Origin: Armatimonadota bacterium
GTDB taxonomy: Bacteria; Sysuimicrobiota; Sysuimicrobiia; Sysuimicrobiales; VGFF01
Reading direction: 5' to 3'
NCBI GenBank assembly: GCA_016868955.1
Contig: VGFF01000091.1
Span: 1 to 8,023, forward strand
DNA length: 8,023 bases
Below the pieces are notes generated by a model that saw only the letters and a program-made list of their open reading frames with translations, ran no database searches and was not told where the DNA came from. Shown here piece after piece: positions 1 to 6,617 of the stretch. The translations under genes and the position numbers were made by a program. Within the stretch, counting starts at the first letter, position 1; each line of letters starts with the position of its first letter.

Positions 1-591
1 CACGCCCATGCGCTGCGTGCCGACGATCGCGTTCAGATCGCCGAGCACGAGGTCGGGCACGCGGCAATTCGCCGCGATCATCTCGTGCACGATCGCGACC
101 GGCGCGCCGTCGCGGTAGAAGAACGTCGGCATCACGCGCGTGCCTTCCTGGAACATGTCGACGGCTTCCAGGTCGCCCTGGTGCCCGCCAACGTCGGAGA
201 CGTGCGCGACCGTGCCGAAGAACGCCACGACCTTTCCCTTGTGGAAGACCGGCATCACGAGGTTGTAATCGGGCAGGTGCGTGCTGCCGAGCCAGGGATC
301 GTTCGTGATCAAGACGTCGCCCGGGCGCAGCGTCTCCTTCGGATAGCGTGCGAGCATGTGCTTCGTCGTGATCGGCAGCATCGTGCAGAACTGCGGCGGG
401 CTCCACTGCGCCTGCGCCAGCCCATTGCCATCCTGATCCATGAGCGCGCAGCCGAAATCGTGGCTCTCGCCGACGATCGTCGAGAACGACGTCCGGATCG
501 TCGCCGTGTCGATCTCGTCGGAAATGCTGACGAGCCGCTGCCACTGGATCTCCAGCGTGATCGGGTCGATGCCGCGGGCGGTCTTCGCCAT
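1..591 (-). CDS. hyuB: Hydantoinase B/oxoprolinase subunit, copy 2 (3' end beyond window)
   Basis: This is the N-terminal 197 residues of a HyuB-family protein; the rest lies beyond base 1. HyuB pairs with HyuA in ATP-dependent cyclic-amide hydrolases (N-methylhydantoinase, 5-oxoprolinase), a family that also includes acetone and acetophenone carboxylases. The ATG at 591-589 is preceded by AGGAG with a 4-nt spacer, 13 nt after the stop of the enolase-superfamily gene, so it belongs to the same operon. Visible family signatures are NDPW (97-100), GSTHLPDYN (102-110), the VAHVSDVGGH segment (128-137) and the HEMIAANCRVPDL segment (169-181). It aligns without gaps to the other HyuB of this window: 172 of 197 residues identical, and about 86% at the nucleotide level by hand count. 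The frame is open throughout. Whether the full gene is intact, and whether a second hyuA follows, cannot be seen. The family is certain; the substrate is unknown. Confidence 0.93.
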   Translation of the reverse strand, partial: MAKTARGIDPITLEIQWQRLVSISDEIDTATIRTSFSTIVGESHDFGCALMDQDGNGLAQAQWSPPQFCTMLPITTKHMLARYPKETLRPGDVLITNDPWLGSTHLPDYNLVMPVFHKGKVVAFFGTVAHVSDVGGHQGDLEAVDMFQEGTRVMPTFFYRDGAPVAIVHEMIAANCRVPDLVLGDLNAIVGTQRMGV

Positions 592-604
592 GAGTCTCCT
601 CGCT

Positions 605-1696
605 TTACTTGTAGCCGACCGCGTACTTGCGCATCTTGTCGGGATCGAGCTCGACGCCGAAGCCGGGGCCTTCCGGCACCGGCATCTTCAGGCCGCTCCA
701 GCTCATCGGCGTCTTGAGGATCGTGTCCTGCATGTCCGTCGGCGGCGACGGCCACTGGCAGCACGGCGTCGCGGCGGCGATGTGCGCGGCGGCGGCGGCG
801 ATAATGTCGTAGTAGATCGCCACGCCGACCGTCAGGCCGGCTGCGTCGAAGACCGACGCGATCTTCTGCGCGGTCAGGATGCCGCCGTGCTTGGTGATCT
901 TCATCAGCGCCACGGAGGCGGCGCGATGCTTGACAACCTCGATCGCGTCCTCGTACGGGTAGATCGCCTCGTCGGCCATCACCGGCACTGGGATCCGCCG
1001 CGCGATCTCGGCGAGGTCGGAGACGCGCAGGACCGGCTGCTCGATGATGCCGAGGCTGCCGGCGTCGTACATCTGCTGCAGCGCCGGGATCGCCTGGGCG
1101 ATCGTATAGCCGGCGTTGCCGTCGACCTGCACGACGGCGCGGCCGCGCACCGCTTCGGCGACGGCGCGGTACTGCGCCACGTCTTCCTTCGGGTCGATGC
1201 CGATCTTCATCTTGAGGACGGGATACGGCGTCTCCTTGAGCGTCGCGTCGGCGTCCTTCGCCATCTTGTCGGGGTTGGAGCGGCGCACGAAGCCCATCAA
1301 GTCGATGCCGTCGCGGACCTTGCCGCCCAGCAGCTGGTAGACGGGCACGCCCAGCGCCTTGCCCTTGAGGTCCCACAGCGCGAGCTCGATCGCGGCGTGG
1401 GACGACCAGGCGTGCGGGGCGGTCTGGCGCATCTTGCGCACGAGGTGCTCGATGTTCAGCGGGGATTCGCCTATGACCGCCGGGGCCAGGTGGTGCTCGA
1501 CGTTCGCGATGATCGCCTCGGCGTGCTCGCCGTAGAACGGCGCGTCGACGGCGCTCTGGCCGATGCCGACGAGCCCGTCGTCGGTGCGCATCTCGGTGAC
1601 GACCGTGGTGGCGTCGTCGCGCGCGCCGTACGACGTGGTCAGCCGCGTCATCCGCGGGATCAGGACCGGCCAGACGCGAACCTCGGTGATTTTCAT
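605..1696 (-). CDS. Enolase-superfamily enzyme, MLE subgroup (mandelate racemase/muconate lactonizing-like)
   Basis: This 363-residue protein has the usual length for the family: an N-terminal capping domain (about 1-115) and a TIM-barrel domain (about 140-350). Barrel signatures are visible: KxK (K162, K164 in LKMKIG), metal ligands D192 (VDGN), E219 (IIEQP) and D242 (MADEA), and a lysine at K266 followed by GG at 271-272. KxK plus an opposing lysine is the MLE-subgroup pattern, found in muconate cycloisomerase, dipeptide epimerases, N-acylamino acid racemases and some hydroxyproline-type epimerases or dehydratases. These enzymes abstract the proton alpha to a carboxylate with Mg2+ as cofactor. 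The ATG at 1696-1694 has a GGAGGG site that overlaps the hyuA stop region, 13 nt downstream of hyuA. Lying between hyuA and the second hyuB suggests a racemase or epimerase step on the same substrate, but that is inference. The alanine-rich stretch 300-309 is where the barrel's last helix is expected. Muconate cycloisomerase activity is less likely because no aromatic-degradation gene is nearby. Confidence 0.9.
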   Translation of the reverse strand: MKITEVRVWPVLIPRMTRLTTSYGARDDATTVVTEMRTDDGLVGIGQSAVDAPFYGEHAEAIIANVEHHLAPAVIGESPLNIEHLVRKMRQTAPHAWSSHAAIELALWDLKGKALGVPVYQLLGGKVRDGIDLMGFVRRSNPDKMAKDADATLKETPYPVLKMKIGIDPKEDVAQYRAVAEAVRGRAVVQVDGNAGYTIAQAIPALQQMYDAGSLGIIEQPVLRVSDLAEIARRIPVPVMADEAIYPYEDAIEVVKHRAASVALMKITKHGGILTAQKIASVFDAAGLTVGVAIYYDIIAAAAAHIAAATPCCQWPSPPTDMQDTILKTPMSWSGLKMPVPEGPGFGVELDPDKMRKYAVGYK

Positions 1697-1709
1697 CGAT
1701 GCGCCCTCC

Positions 1710-3827
1710 TCAGGCTCCGGCGTCCGCCGGGATGTCCGTGAACTTGATGACGAGGTTCAGCTTGTCGTCGACGCGGGCGATCGCGTTCGCGCCGATGACC
1801 GCGGTCGAGTCCTTCTCCTCGACGATCGCCGGGCCGTGAAACTCCGAGCCGGCGGGCAACAGCGCCCGATCGTAGACGTCGACCTCGGCGAACGTGCCGC
1901 GGTCGGGGATGTAGGCCGAGCGCTTGCCCTTGTGAGCGACCTTCGCGCCGCCCTCGCCGGTCGGCGCCTGCGGCAAGGTCACGGTCGGCCGCGGCCCGAT
2001 CGCGCGCAGCCGGCACGTCATGATCTCAAGATCCAGGTGCTTGTGCGCGTGCCCGTAGATTGCCTCGTAGCGCTCGTAGAAGTGCGGGCGCAGGTCGTTG
2101 ACGATGTCGATCGCCGCCAGCTTCGGCCACGGCAGGTCGACGACGATCTCGTGCCCCTGGCCACGGTGGCGGATGTCGGTGCCGCGCTCGAACCGCATCT
2201 CCGACGCCGGCACGCCGGCTTCCGAGAGACGCTCGCGGCCTTCCTTCTCGAGCGCCTCGAACACCTTGTCCATCTCGGCGAGCTTGTCTTGCGACAGGCG
2301 CGCCGCGAACGTCTGCGCGAAGTCGAACGCCGCCGGCGCGGTCAGCAGCCCGAGCGCCGAGGTGACGCCGGCCCCGGCCGGGCAGATGTAGCCGGGCATC
2401 TTCAGCGCGCGCGCGATCGCATCGGCATGAACCGGGCCGGCGCCGCCGAACGCGAGCAGCATCAAGCGGCGCGGATCCTCGCCGCGCTCGGCGATGTGCA
2501 CGCGCGTCGCCGAGATCATGTTCTCGTTGACGATCTGGTAGATGCCGCGCGCGGCGTCGGCGACGGACAAGCCGAGCGCGTCGGCGAGCGGCTTCGTCGC
2601 CTCTTCCGCCTTGGTCTGGTCGAGCTGCATGCGGCCGCCGAGGAAGTAGCCGGGGTTGAGGTAGCCGAGCAGCAGGTTCGCGTCGGTGACCGTCGGCTTC
2701 GTGCCGCCCAACCCGTAGCAGGCCGGCCCCGGCGACGCGCCGGACGACTCGGGACCGACCTTCAGCAACCCCATCTCGTCGACCCAGGCGATGCTACCGC
2801 CGCCGGCGCCGATCTCGATCAGTTCGATCGCGGGGATGCGCACCGGCAGGCCGCTGCCCCGCTTGAACCGGTGCACGCGCGCGATCTCGAACGTGTAGGC
2901 CATCGACGGCTGGCCGCCCTTGATCAGGCACATCTTCGCCGTCGTGCCGCCCATGTCGAAGGCGACGATGTCCTTCACGCCGAGCCGCTCGCCGTAGAAC
3001 ACCGTCGCGATGACGCCGGCCGCCGGGCCCGATTCGACCATGCGGATCGGGAAGCGCGCCGCCGTCTCGGCGGTCGTGATGCCGCCGGCGCTGAGCATCA
3101 GGTACAGCCGCCGCTTGTAGCCGCCGCTCTTGAGATCGGCGACGAGCTGGCCGAGGTAGCGGCTCGCCATCGGCTGCACGTACGCGTTGGCAACCGCCGT
3201 CGACATCCGCTCATATTCGCGGATCTCGGGCGCGATCTCGCTACTGACGGAAACGTTGATCTTCGGCAGCGCCTTGGTCACGTGCGCGGCAGCCCGGTTC
3301 TCGTGCGCCGGATTGATGTAGCTGTGCAGGAAGCAGATCGCGACCGCCTCCGCGCCGGAGGCGCCGACGGCAGCGATCGCGCGCTCCAGGCTGGCGTCGT
3401 CGAACTCCAGGAACACCTCGCCGAAGTTGTTGAGGCGCTCCCGCACCTCCCAGCGCAGCGTGCGCGGGATCAGCGGATCGACGGGCGGCGAGTGCAGGTC
3501 GTAGATGTCGTAGCGCATCTCGCGCTGCGTATCGAGCGTGTCCTTGAAGCCCTCGGTCGTGATCAGCGCCGTCTTCGCGCCCTTGCGCTCGATGAGCGCG
3601 TTCGTCACGAGCGTCGTCGCGTGGATCGCCGTCTCGACGCCGTCCCCATTCGTGGCGACGCGGTTGAGGAGGACGTTCCATCCTTCCATGACCGCCTTCG
3701 ACGGCTCTTGCGGCGTCGTCAGCGTCTTGTACGTCTCCAGCCGTCCGGTTTGCGCGTCGAGCAGGACGAAGTCGGTGAACGTCCCGCCGATGTCGAAAGC
3801 GAACCGATATCTGGACTGTGCGCTCAT
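1710..3827 (-). CDS. hyuA: Hydantoinase A/oxoprolinase (ATP-dependent) subunit
   Basis: This 705-residue protein has the usual HyuA length. HyuA carries the actin/sugar-kinase-type ATP site and, with HyuB, catalyses ATP-dependent opening of hydantoin, 5-oxoproline or related rings; related pairs carboxylate ketones. Visible motifs are phosphate loop 1 DIGGTFTD (12-19), the MVESGPAAG segment (263-271), phosphate loop 2 DMGGTTAK (291-298), the LAFGGAGPVHA adenosine-site segment (458-468), an RHRGQGHE segment (553-560) in the C-terminal domain, and the C-terminal GPAIVEEKDSTAVI (665-678). Domain order is HyuA N-terminal domain (about 7-185), main ATPase domain (about 200-495) and C-terminal domain (about 505-690). 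The ATG at 3827-3825 lies 4 nt after the hyuB stop and its GAGG/AGGG site spans that stop, so translation is probably coupled to hyuB. No carboxylase gamma-type subunit is seen here, and the 548-residue partner is shorter than acetone carboxylase alpha, which favours the hydantoinase/oxoprolinase branch. The exact substrate is not determinable. Confidence 0.95.
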   Translation of the reverse strand: MSAQSRYRFAFDIGGTFTDFVLLDAQTGRLETYKTLTTPQEPSKAVMEGWNVLLNRVATNGDGVETAIHATTLVTNALIERKGAKTALITTEGFKDTLDTQREMRYDIYDLHSPPVDPLIPRTLRWEVRERLNNFGEVFLEFDDASLERAIAAVGASGAEAVAICFLHSYINPAHENRAAAHVTKALPKINVSVSSEIAPEIREYERMSTAVANAYVQPMASRYLGQLVADLKSGGYKRRLYLMLSAGGITTAETAARFPIRMVESGPAAGVIATVFYGERLGVKDIVAFDMGGTTAKMCLIKGGQPSMAYTFEIARVHRFKRGSGLPVRIPAIELIEIGAGGGSIAWVDEMGLLKVGPESSGASPGPACYGLGGTKPTVTDANLLLGYLNPGYFLGGRMQLDQTKAEEATKPLADALGLSVADAARGIYQIVNENMISATRVHIAERGEDPRRLMLLAFGGAGPVHADAIARALKMPGYICPAGAGVTSALGLLTAPAAFDFAQTFAARLSQDKLAEMDKVFEALEKEGRERLSEAGVPASEMRFERGTDIRHRGQGHEIVVDLPWPKLAAIDIVNDLRPHFYERYEAIYGHAHKHLDLEIMTCRLRAIGPRPTVTLPQAPTGEGGAKVAHKGKRSAYIPDRGTFAEVDVYDRALLPAGSEFHGPAIVEEKDSTAVIGANAIARVDDKLNLVIKFTDIPADAGA

Positions 3828-3831
3828 CCCT

Positions 3832-5478
3832 CTACACCTCTACGCCGTAGATCTGTTTTGCCGCTTCCTTGGATACGTACCCGAGCTCGACGTCACGCCG
3901 CACGCGCTCCGGCTCGCGCGTCTTAGGATCGCCGTAGCCGGCGCCGCCCGGCACGCGCACCACGCACTCGTCGCCCGCGGCGAACTCCAGCGGTGGAAAG
4001 CGCTCGACGCGCTGCCCGTTGAGGAATACCTCGCCGCGCCGCCCGTCGTGGCCGCCGAGGATTCCGGGGGCCGCGAACTTCATCAAGTCCGGCCGGATCG
4101 TGATCGTTATCGGCTCCTCGGCGATGCAACGCAGGACGAACTCCTGGCCGGGGCCGCCGCGCCGCCACCCGGGACCGCCGGAGTCGGGGATCATCTGCTT
4201 GCGCAGCATCAGCACGGGCGTCCGCAGCTCCATGATCTCGGTCGGGGTGATGAAGCTGTTGTGCGGGTAGGCGACCGGCGGCCAGCCGTCGGCGCCGCGC
4301 ATCGCGCCGGTGCCGCCGTGCGGCAGGACGCTCGTCGCGAAGTTGCCGTAGCGCGGATCGTCGCCGTAGAAACGAAACGGGAAGATGCCGCCGGCCGGCG
4401 CGATGACCTCGCCGGCCAGCAAGGGCGCCAGGCCGCCGAAGATCAGCGGCGGGATGTGCTTCATGACCTTTGCGCGCGCCTTGACCGGCGCCGGGAACCG
4501 CGCGTTCGCGATGCAGCCCTCGGGCGCGGTCACGTGCAGCGGCCGCACGAGCCCGTCGTTGTTCGGAATGCGCGGCGCCAGCATGCACTTAATCGGGTAG
4601 ACCGTCGTCGAATACGTCATGTTGAACGCGGCGTTGATCGCGGCGTTGCGCACCTGCGGCGAGGTGCCGGCGTAGTCGAAGAACATCTCATCGCCGCGGA
4701 TCGTGATCTTCACCCGCAGGGTGAACGGCTCGAAGTAGCCGTCGCCGGTGACCTCGTGGGTGTTCTCGCCGTCGGGTAGCGCCGCGATCGCCGCCCGCAG
4801 CGCGGTCTCGGACCGGTCCATGATCTCGGTCGAGAGCAGGCGGATGTCGTCGAGCCCGTAGTCTTCGAGGAACTCTTGGATGCGGCGCACGGCGACGCGG
4901 TGCGTACCGACGATCGCGTTCAGGTCGCCCATGACGAGGTCGGGGACGCGGCAGTTCGCCGCGATCATCTCGTGCACGATCTCGACTGGGCGGTCGTCGC
5001 GGTAGAAGAACGTCGGCATCACGCGCGTGCCTTCCTGGAACATGTCGACCGCTTCCAAGTCGCCGCGATGACCGCCGACGTCCTGGACGTGCGCGACCGT
5101 GCCGACGAACGCGACGATCTTCCCCTTGTGGAAGACGGGCGTGACGACGTTGTAGTCGGGCAGGTGCGTGCTGCCGAGCCAAGGATCGTTCGTGATCAGG
5201 ATGTCGCCGGGGCGCAGCGTCTCCTTGGGATAACGCGCCAGCATGTGCTTCGTCGTGATCGGCAGCATCGTGCAGAACTGCGGCGGGCTCCACTGGGCCT
5301 GGCAAAGCCCGTTCGCGTCCTGGTCCATCATGGCGCAGCCGAAGTCGTGGCTCTCCCCGACAATCGTTGAGAACGACGTGCGGATCGTCGCGTTGTCGAT
5401 CTCATCGGCGATGCTGATGAGGCGCTGCCACTGCACTTCCAGCGTGATCGGATCGATGCGCGGGGCGGTTCGGCTCAC
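3832..5478 (-). CDS. hyuB: Hydantoinase B/oxoprolinase subunit, copy 1 (complete)
   Basis: This 548-residue HyuB family protein is of typical length for N-methylhydantoinase B and clearly shorter than acetone carboxylase alpha. It is the presumed partner of the HyuA encoded 4 nt downstream. Family signatures are NDPW (97-100), GSTHLPDYN (102-110), VAHVQDVGGH (128-137), an FDYAGTSPQ segment, the glycine-rich DSGGPGWRRGGPGQ segment in the C-terminal third, and near the C-terminus PGGAGYGDP followed by the basic RVRRDVELGYVS helix. The domain covers nearly the whole protein. The start is GTG at 5478-5476, 7 nt after the TAG of the M14 gene; a GGGAG lies inside the end of that gene and a GAGA closer in, so translation is probably coupled. 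Residues 1-197 are 87% identical to the truncated HyuB at the other end of the window, so this is one of two paralogues in one operon. Function as half of a cyclic-amide hydrolase is family knowledge; the ring substrate is unknown. Confidence 0.95.
   Translation of the reverse strand: MSRTAPRIDPITLEVQWQRLISIADEIDNATIRTSFSTIVGESHDFGCAMMDQDANGLCQAQWSPPQFCTMLPITTKHMLARYPKETLRPGDILITNDPWLGSTHLPDYNVVTPVFHKGKIVAFVGTVAHVQDVGGHRGDLEAVDMFQEGTRVMPTFFYRDDRPVEIVHEMIAANCRVPDLVMGDLNAIVGTHRVAVRRIQEFLEDYGLDDIRLLSTEIMDRSETALRAAIAALPDGENTHEVTGDGYFEPFTLRVKITIRGDEMFFDYAGTSPQVRNAAINAAFNMTYSTTVYPIKCMLAPRIPNNDGLVRPLHVTAPEGCIANARFPAPVKARAKVMKHIPPLIFGGLAPLLAGEVIAPAGGIFPFRFYGDDPRYGNFATSVLPHGGTGAMRGADGWPPVAYPHNSFITPTEIMELRTPVLMLRKQMIPDSGGPGWRRGGPGQEFVLRCIAEEPITITIRPDLMKFAAPGILGGHDGRRGEVFLNGQRVERFPPLEFAAGDECVVRVPGGAGYGDPKTREPERVRRDVELGYVSKEAAKQIYGVEV
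4888..5478 (-). repeat. Intra-operon duplication: hyuB copy 1 segment matching 1-591
   Basis: This segment of hyuB copy 1 aligns base for base, without gaps, with 1-591 in the same orientation at a constant offset of 4887. A hand count gives about 83 mismatches in 591 (about 86% identity). Two long exact blocks stand out: 4995-5049 equals 108-162 (55 nt) and 5240-5295 equals 353-408 (56 nt). The similarity stops at the start codons: upstream of them, the ends of the M14 gene and the enolase-superfamily gene share nothing obvious. This indicates a gene-level duplication, or acquisition of a close paralogue, rather than a mobile repeat. Confidence 0.9.
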
Positions 5479-5485
5479 TTCGTCT

Positions 5486-6505
5486 CTATCGCTCCCAGGT
5501 AATCGAGTCGGTGTTGGCGATGTGACAGACGTAGCCGCCCGGGTTGATCGGAAGGCGGATCCGCGCCATCGTGACGATGCCGTCGAACGGCGACGCGCAG
5601 ACCTCGCGCTCCTCGCTCGTCAAGGGATCGAGGATTCGCGCGACGATTTGCCCCTTCCGCACCGTCGCGCCGACGCCGATGCCTTCCTCGAGGTACAGGA
5701 AGCCGCCGGTCGACGAACGGTATACGAGGTAGTCGGAGACGACGATCTGCCGGTTCGGATAGACCGGATCGCCGTCGATCATGCCCAGGTGCTTGGCGAT
5801 GTTGAGCACGCATTCGACCGACGGTTCGACGTATTCGTCAATCATGCCGCCGCCGGCCATGTGCGGCGTGATGCCGGGGATGCCTTGGCGCGCGGCCTCG
5901 ATCGTCAGCGCGCCGGGATACTGGCCGCGGTCCATGCGCTCGTTGCCGACGGGCGCGCCGAGCGCGCGTCCCAGCTCGCTTATCTTGTCGCCGACGAGAC
6001 CCTCCGGCCGCAGGAAGATGCCGACCGGCATCATCTTGTTCGCGCCGGTGCCGTCGTGCAGGTCGAGGAACGCGTCGCACTGGCGGATGACCTGCTCGAA
6101 CAGCAGGTAGGCCATCCGCTCGGTCAGCCATGCGTACTTCGGCTTGCCGGGGAAGCTGCGGTTGAGGTTGAGCTGATCGCTGGGGTTGACGACGGTGCCG
6201 GCGCTCTCGACGGTCCCGCCGAACTCGACCGAGAACGGATTCGCGATCGGCACCGACAGGATGCGCCCACGCAATCGCTTGGGATCGACGCGCAACAGCG
6301 CCCGCCGCAGGATCTCGGCCCCGACCGGCTCCCAGCCGTGCAGGGTGCTGATCAAACCGAGCGTCGGCCCGTCCTGGGCGCCGTTGAGGATCTGAACGCC
6401 GATGCGAACCTCGGTGCCGCCGGCGAGCGTGCCCGCGTTGAGGTAGCCGAACGTGCGCTCACCGCGCGGCGCACTGACGTTGCCGACCGAAATGGAGCCA
6501 GACAC
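5486..6505 (-). CDS. Succinylglutamate desuccinylase/aspartoacylase-like zinc hydrolase (M14 family)
   Basis: I place the start at GTG 6505-6503, giving 339 residues, because a strong GGAGGT lies at 6517-6512 with a 6-nt spacer. An in-frame TTG at 6520 would overlap that site. The family hydrolyses the amide of N-acyl amino acids (succinylglutamate, N-acetylaspartate, N-acetyl-diaminobutyrate) with one zinc. In GTG numbering, the HGWE motif gives zinc ligands H56 and E59, the DLHDG motif gives H150, and LNLNRSFPG (112-120) is the substrate-carboxylate region. A C-terminal beta-rich, lipoyl-like domain (about 265-320, with GGFLYLEEG) is common in bacterial members. No signal peptide is seen, so it is cytoplasmic. 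Oddity: the segment GIPGITPHMAGGG has His215 where relatives have the catalytic Glu (T-x-E-x-G). It opens the compact run M14-hyuB-hyuA-MLE-hyuB. An N-deacylase or decarbamoylase role is inference; a changed or lost activity is possible. Confidence 0.88.
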   Translation of the reverse strand: MSGSISVGNVSAPRGERTFGYLNAGTLAGGTEVRIGVQILNGAQDGPTLGLISTLHGWEPVGAEILRRALLRVDPKRLRGRILSVPIANPFSVEFGGTVESAGTVVNPSDQLNLNRSFPGKPKYAWLTERMAYLLFEQVIRQCDAFLDLHDGTGANKMMPVGIFLRPEGLVGDKISELGRALGAPVGNERMDRGQYPGALTIEAARQGIPGITPHMAGGGMIDEYVEPSVECVLNIAKHLGMIDGDPVYPNRQIVVSDYLVYRSSTGGFLYLEEGIGVGATVRKGQIVARILDPLTSEEREVCASPFDGIVTMARIRLPINPGGYVCHIANTDSITWER

Positions 6506-6616
6506 GGACCGACCTCCCAAAGGGGGGGTGTGTTCGACGGAGCGTCCCTATTCCTGCAAGCAATCCTGCCCGTTGGACGGAACTCTGCAGCGATTCTTGC
6601 GGCGCCGCGAGCGGCG
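6506..6616 (-). other. Longest intergenic gap (111 nt), possible internal operon break
   Basis: This is the only intergenic gap over 20 nt in the window, between the epimerase stop and the M14 start. It is visibly less GC-biased than the genes and contains a C7 run on the minus strand (6522-6528) just upstream of the M14 ribosome binding site. I found no convincing -35/-10 pair on the minus strand. A separate promoter for the M14-hyu-MLE part is possible on spacing alone. No short ORF with a ribosome binding site was seen. Confidence 0.4.
6512..6518 (-). promoter_or_regulatory. Ribosome binding site that fixes the M14 gene start
   Basis: On the minus strand this reads GGGAGGT, an almost perfect anti-16S match, 6 nt before GTG 6505-6503. 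It decides the start: choosing the upstream in-frame TTG at 6520-6518 would place this site inside the coding region and add five residues (MGGRS) that are only the site translated. Confidence 0.75.
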
Positions 6617-6617
6617 C
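6602..6617 (-). repeat. GC-rich inverted repeat overlapping the epimerase stop codon
   Basis: GCGCCGC (6602-6608) and GCGGCGC (6611-6617) are perfect reverse complements separated by two bases; a real hairpin would have about 6 pairs with a 4-nt loop. It abuts the epimerase TAG (6619-6617). No T-tract follows on the minus strand (the next bases are CGCAAGAATCGC), so it is not a standard intrinsic terminator. It could slow ribosomes or polymerase or protect a 3' end, or be a chance product of the GC-rich composition. Confidence 0.35.

Noticed and set aside
764..803. GCG/CGG trinucleotide run as a microsatellite or regulatory repeat.
   Set aside because: It encodes the alanine-rich helix (residues 300-309) of the enolase-superfamily protein in frame, so coding plus high GC explains it.
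309..1376. A 355-codon minus-strand frame overlapping the enolase-superfamily gene and hyuB copy 2.
   Set aside because: It is out of frame with both well-supported genes, is Arg-rich and low in complexity, and bridges two real genes.
1563..3926. A 787-codon open frame on the plus strand opposite hyuA, plus other long plus-strand frames (440-1741, 3538-4779, 5243-7096).
   Set aside because: They are antisense to genes with clear family motifs. Their translations are rich in Arg, Ala, Asp and Val with no recognisable domain, as expected for mirror frames of GC-rich coding DNA. I saw no ribosome binding site or independent support.
1710..5478. hyuA/hyuB as acetone or acetophenone carboxylase.
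   Set aside because: HyuB here is 548 residues, much shorter than acetone carboxylase alpha, and no gamma-type small subunit lies in the window. The neighbours (racemase-like, N-acyl hydrolase-like, peptide-type transporter) fit cyclic-amide chemistry better. It is not fully excluded.
6602..6617. The inverted repeat as a rho-independent terminator of the epimerase unit.
   Set aside because: There is no T-run after the stem in the transcript direction, and the stem overlaps the stop codon. I kept it only as an inverted repeat.
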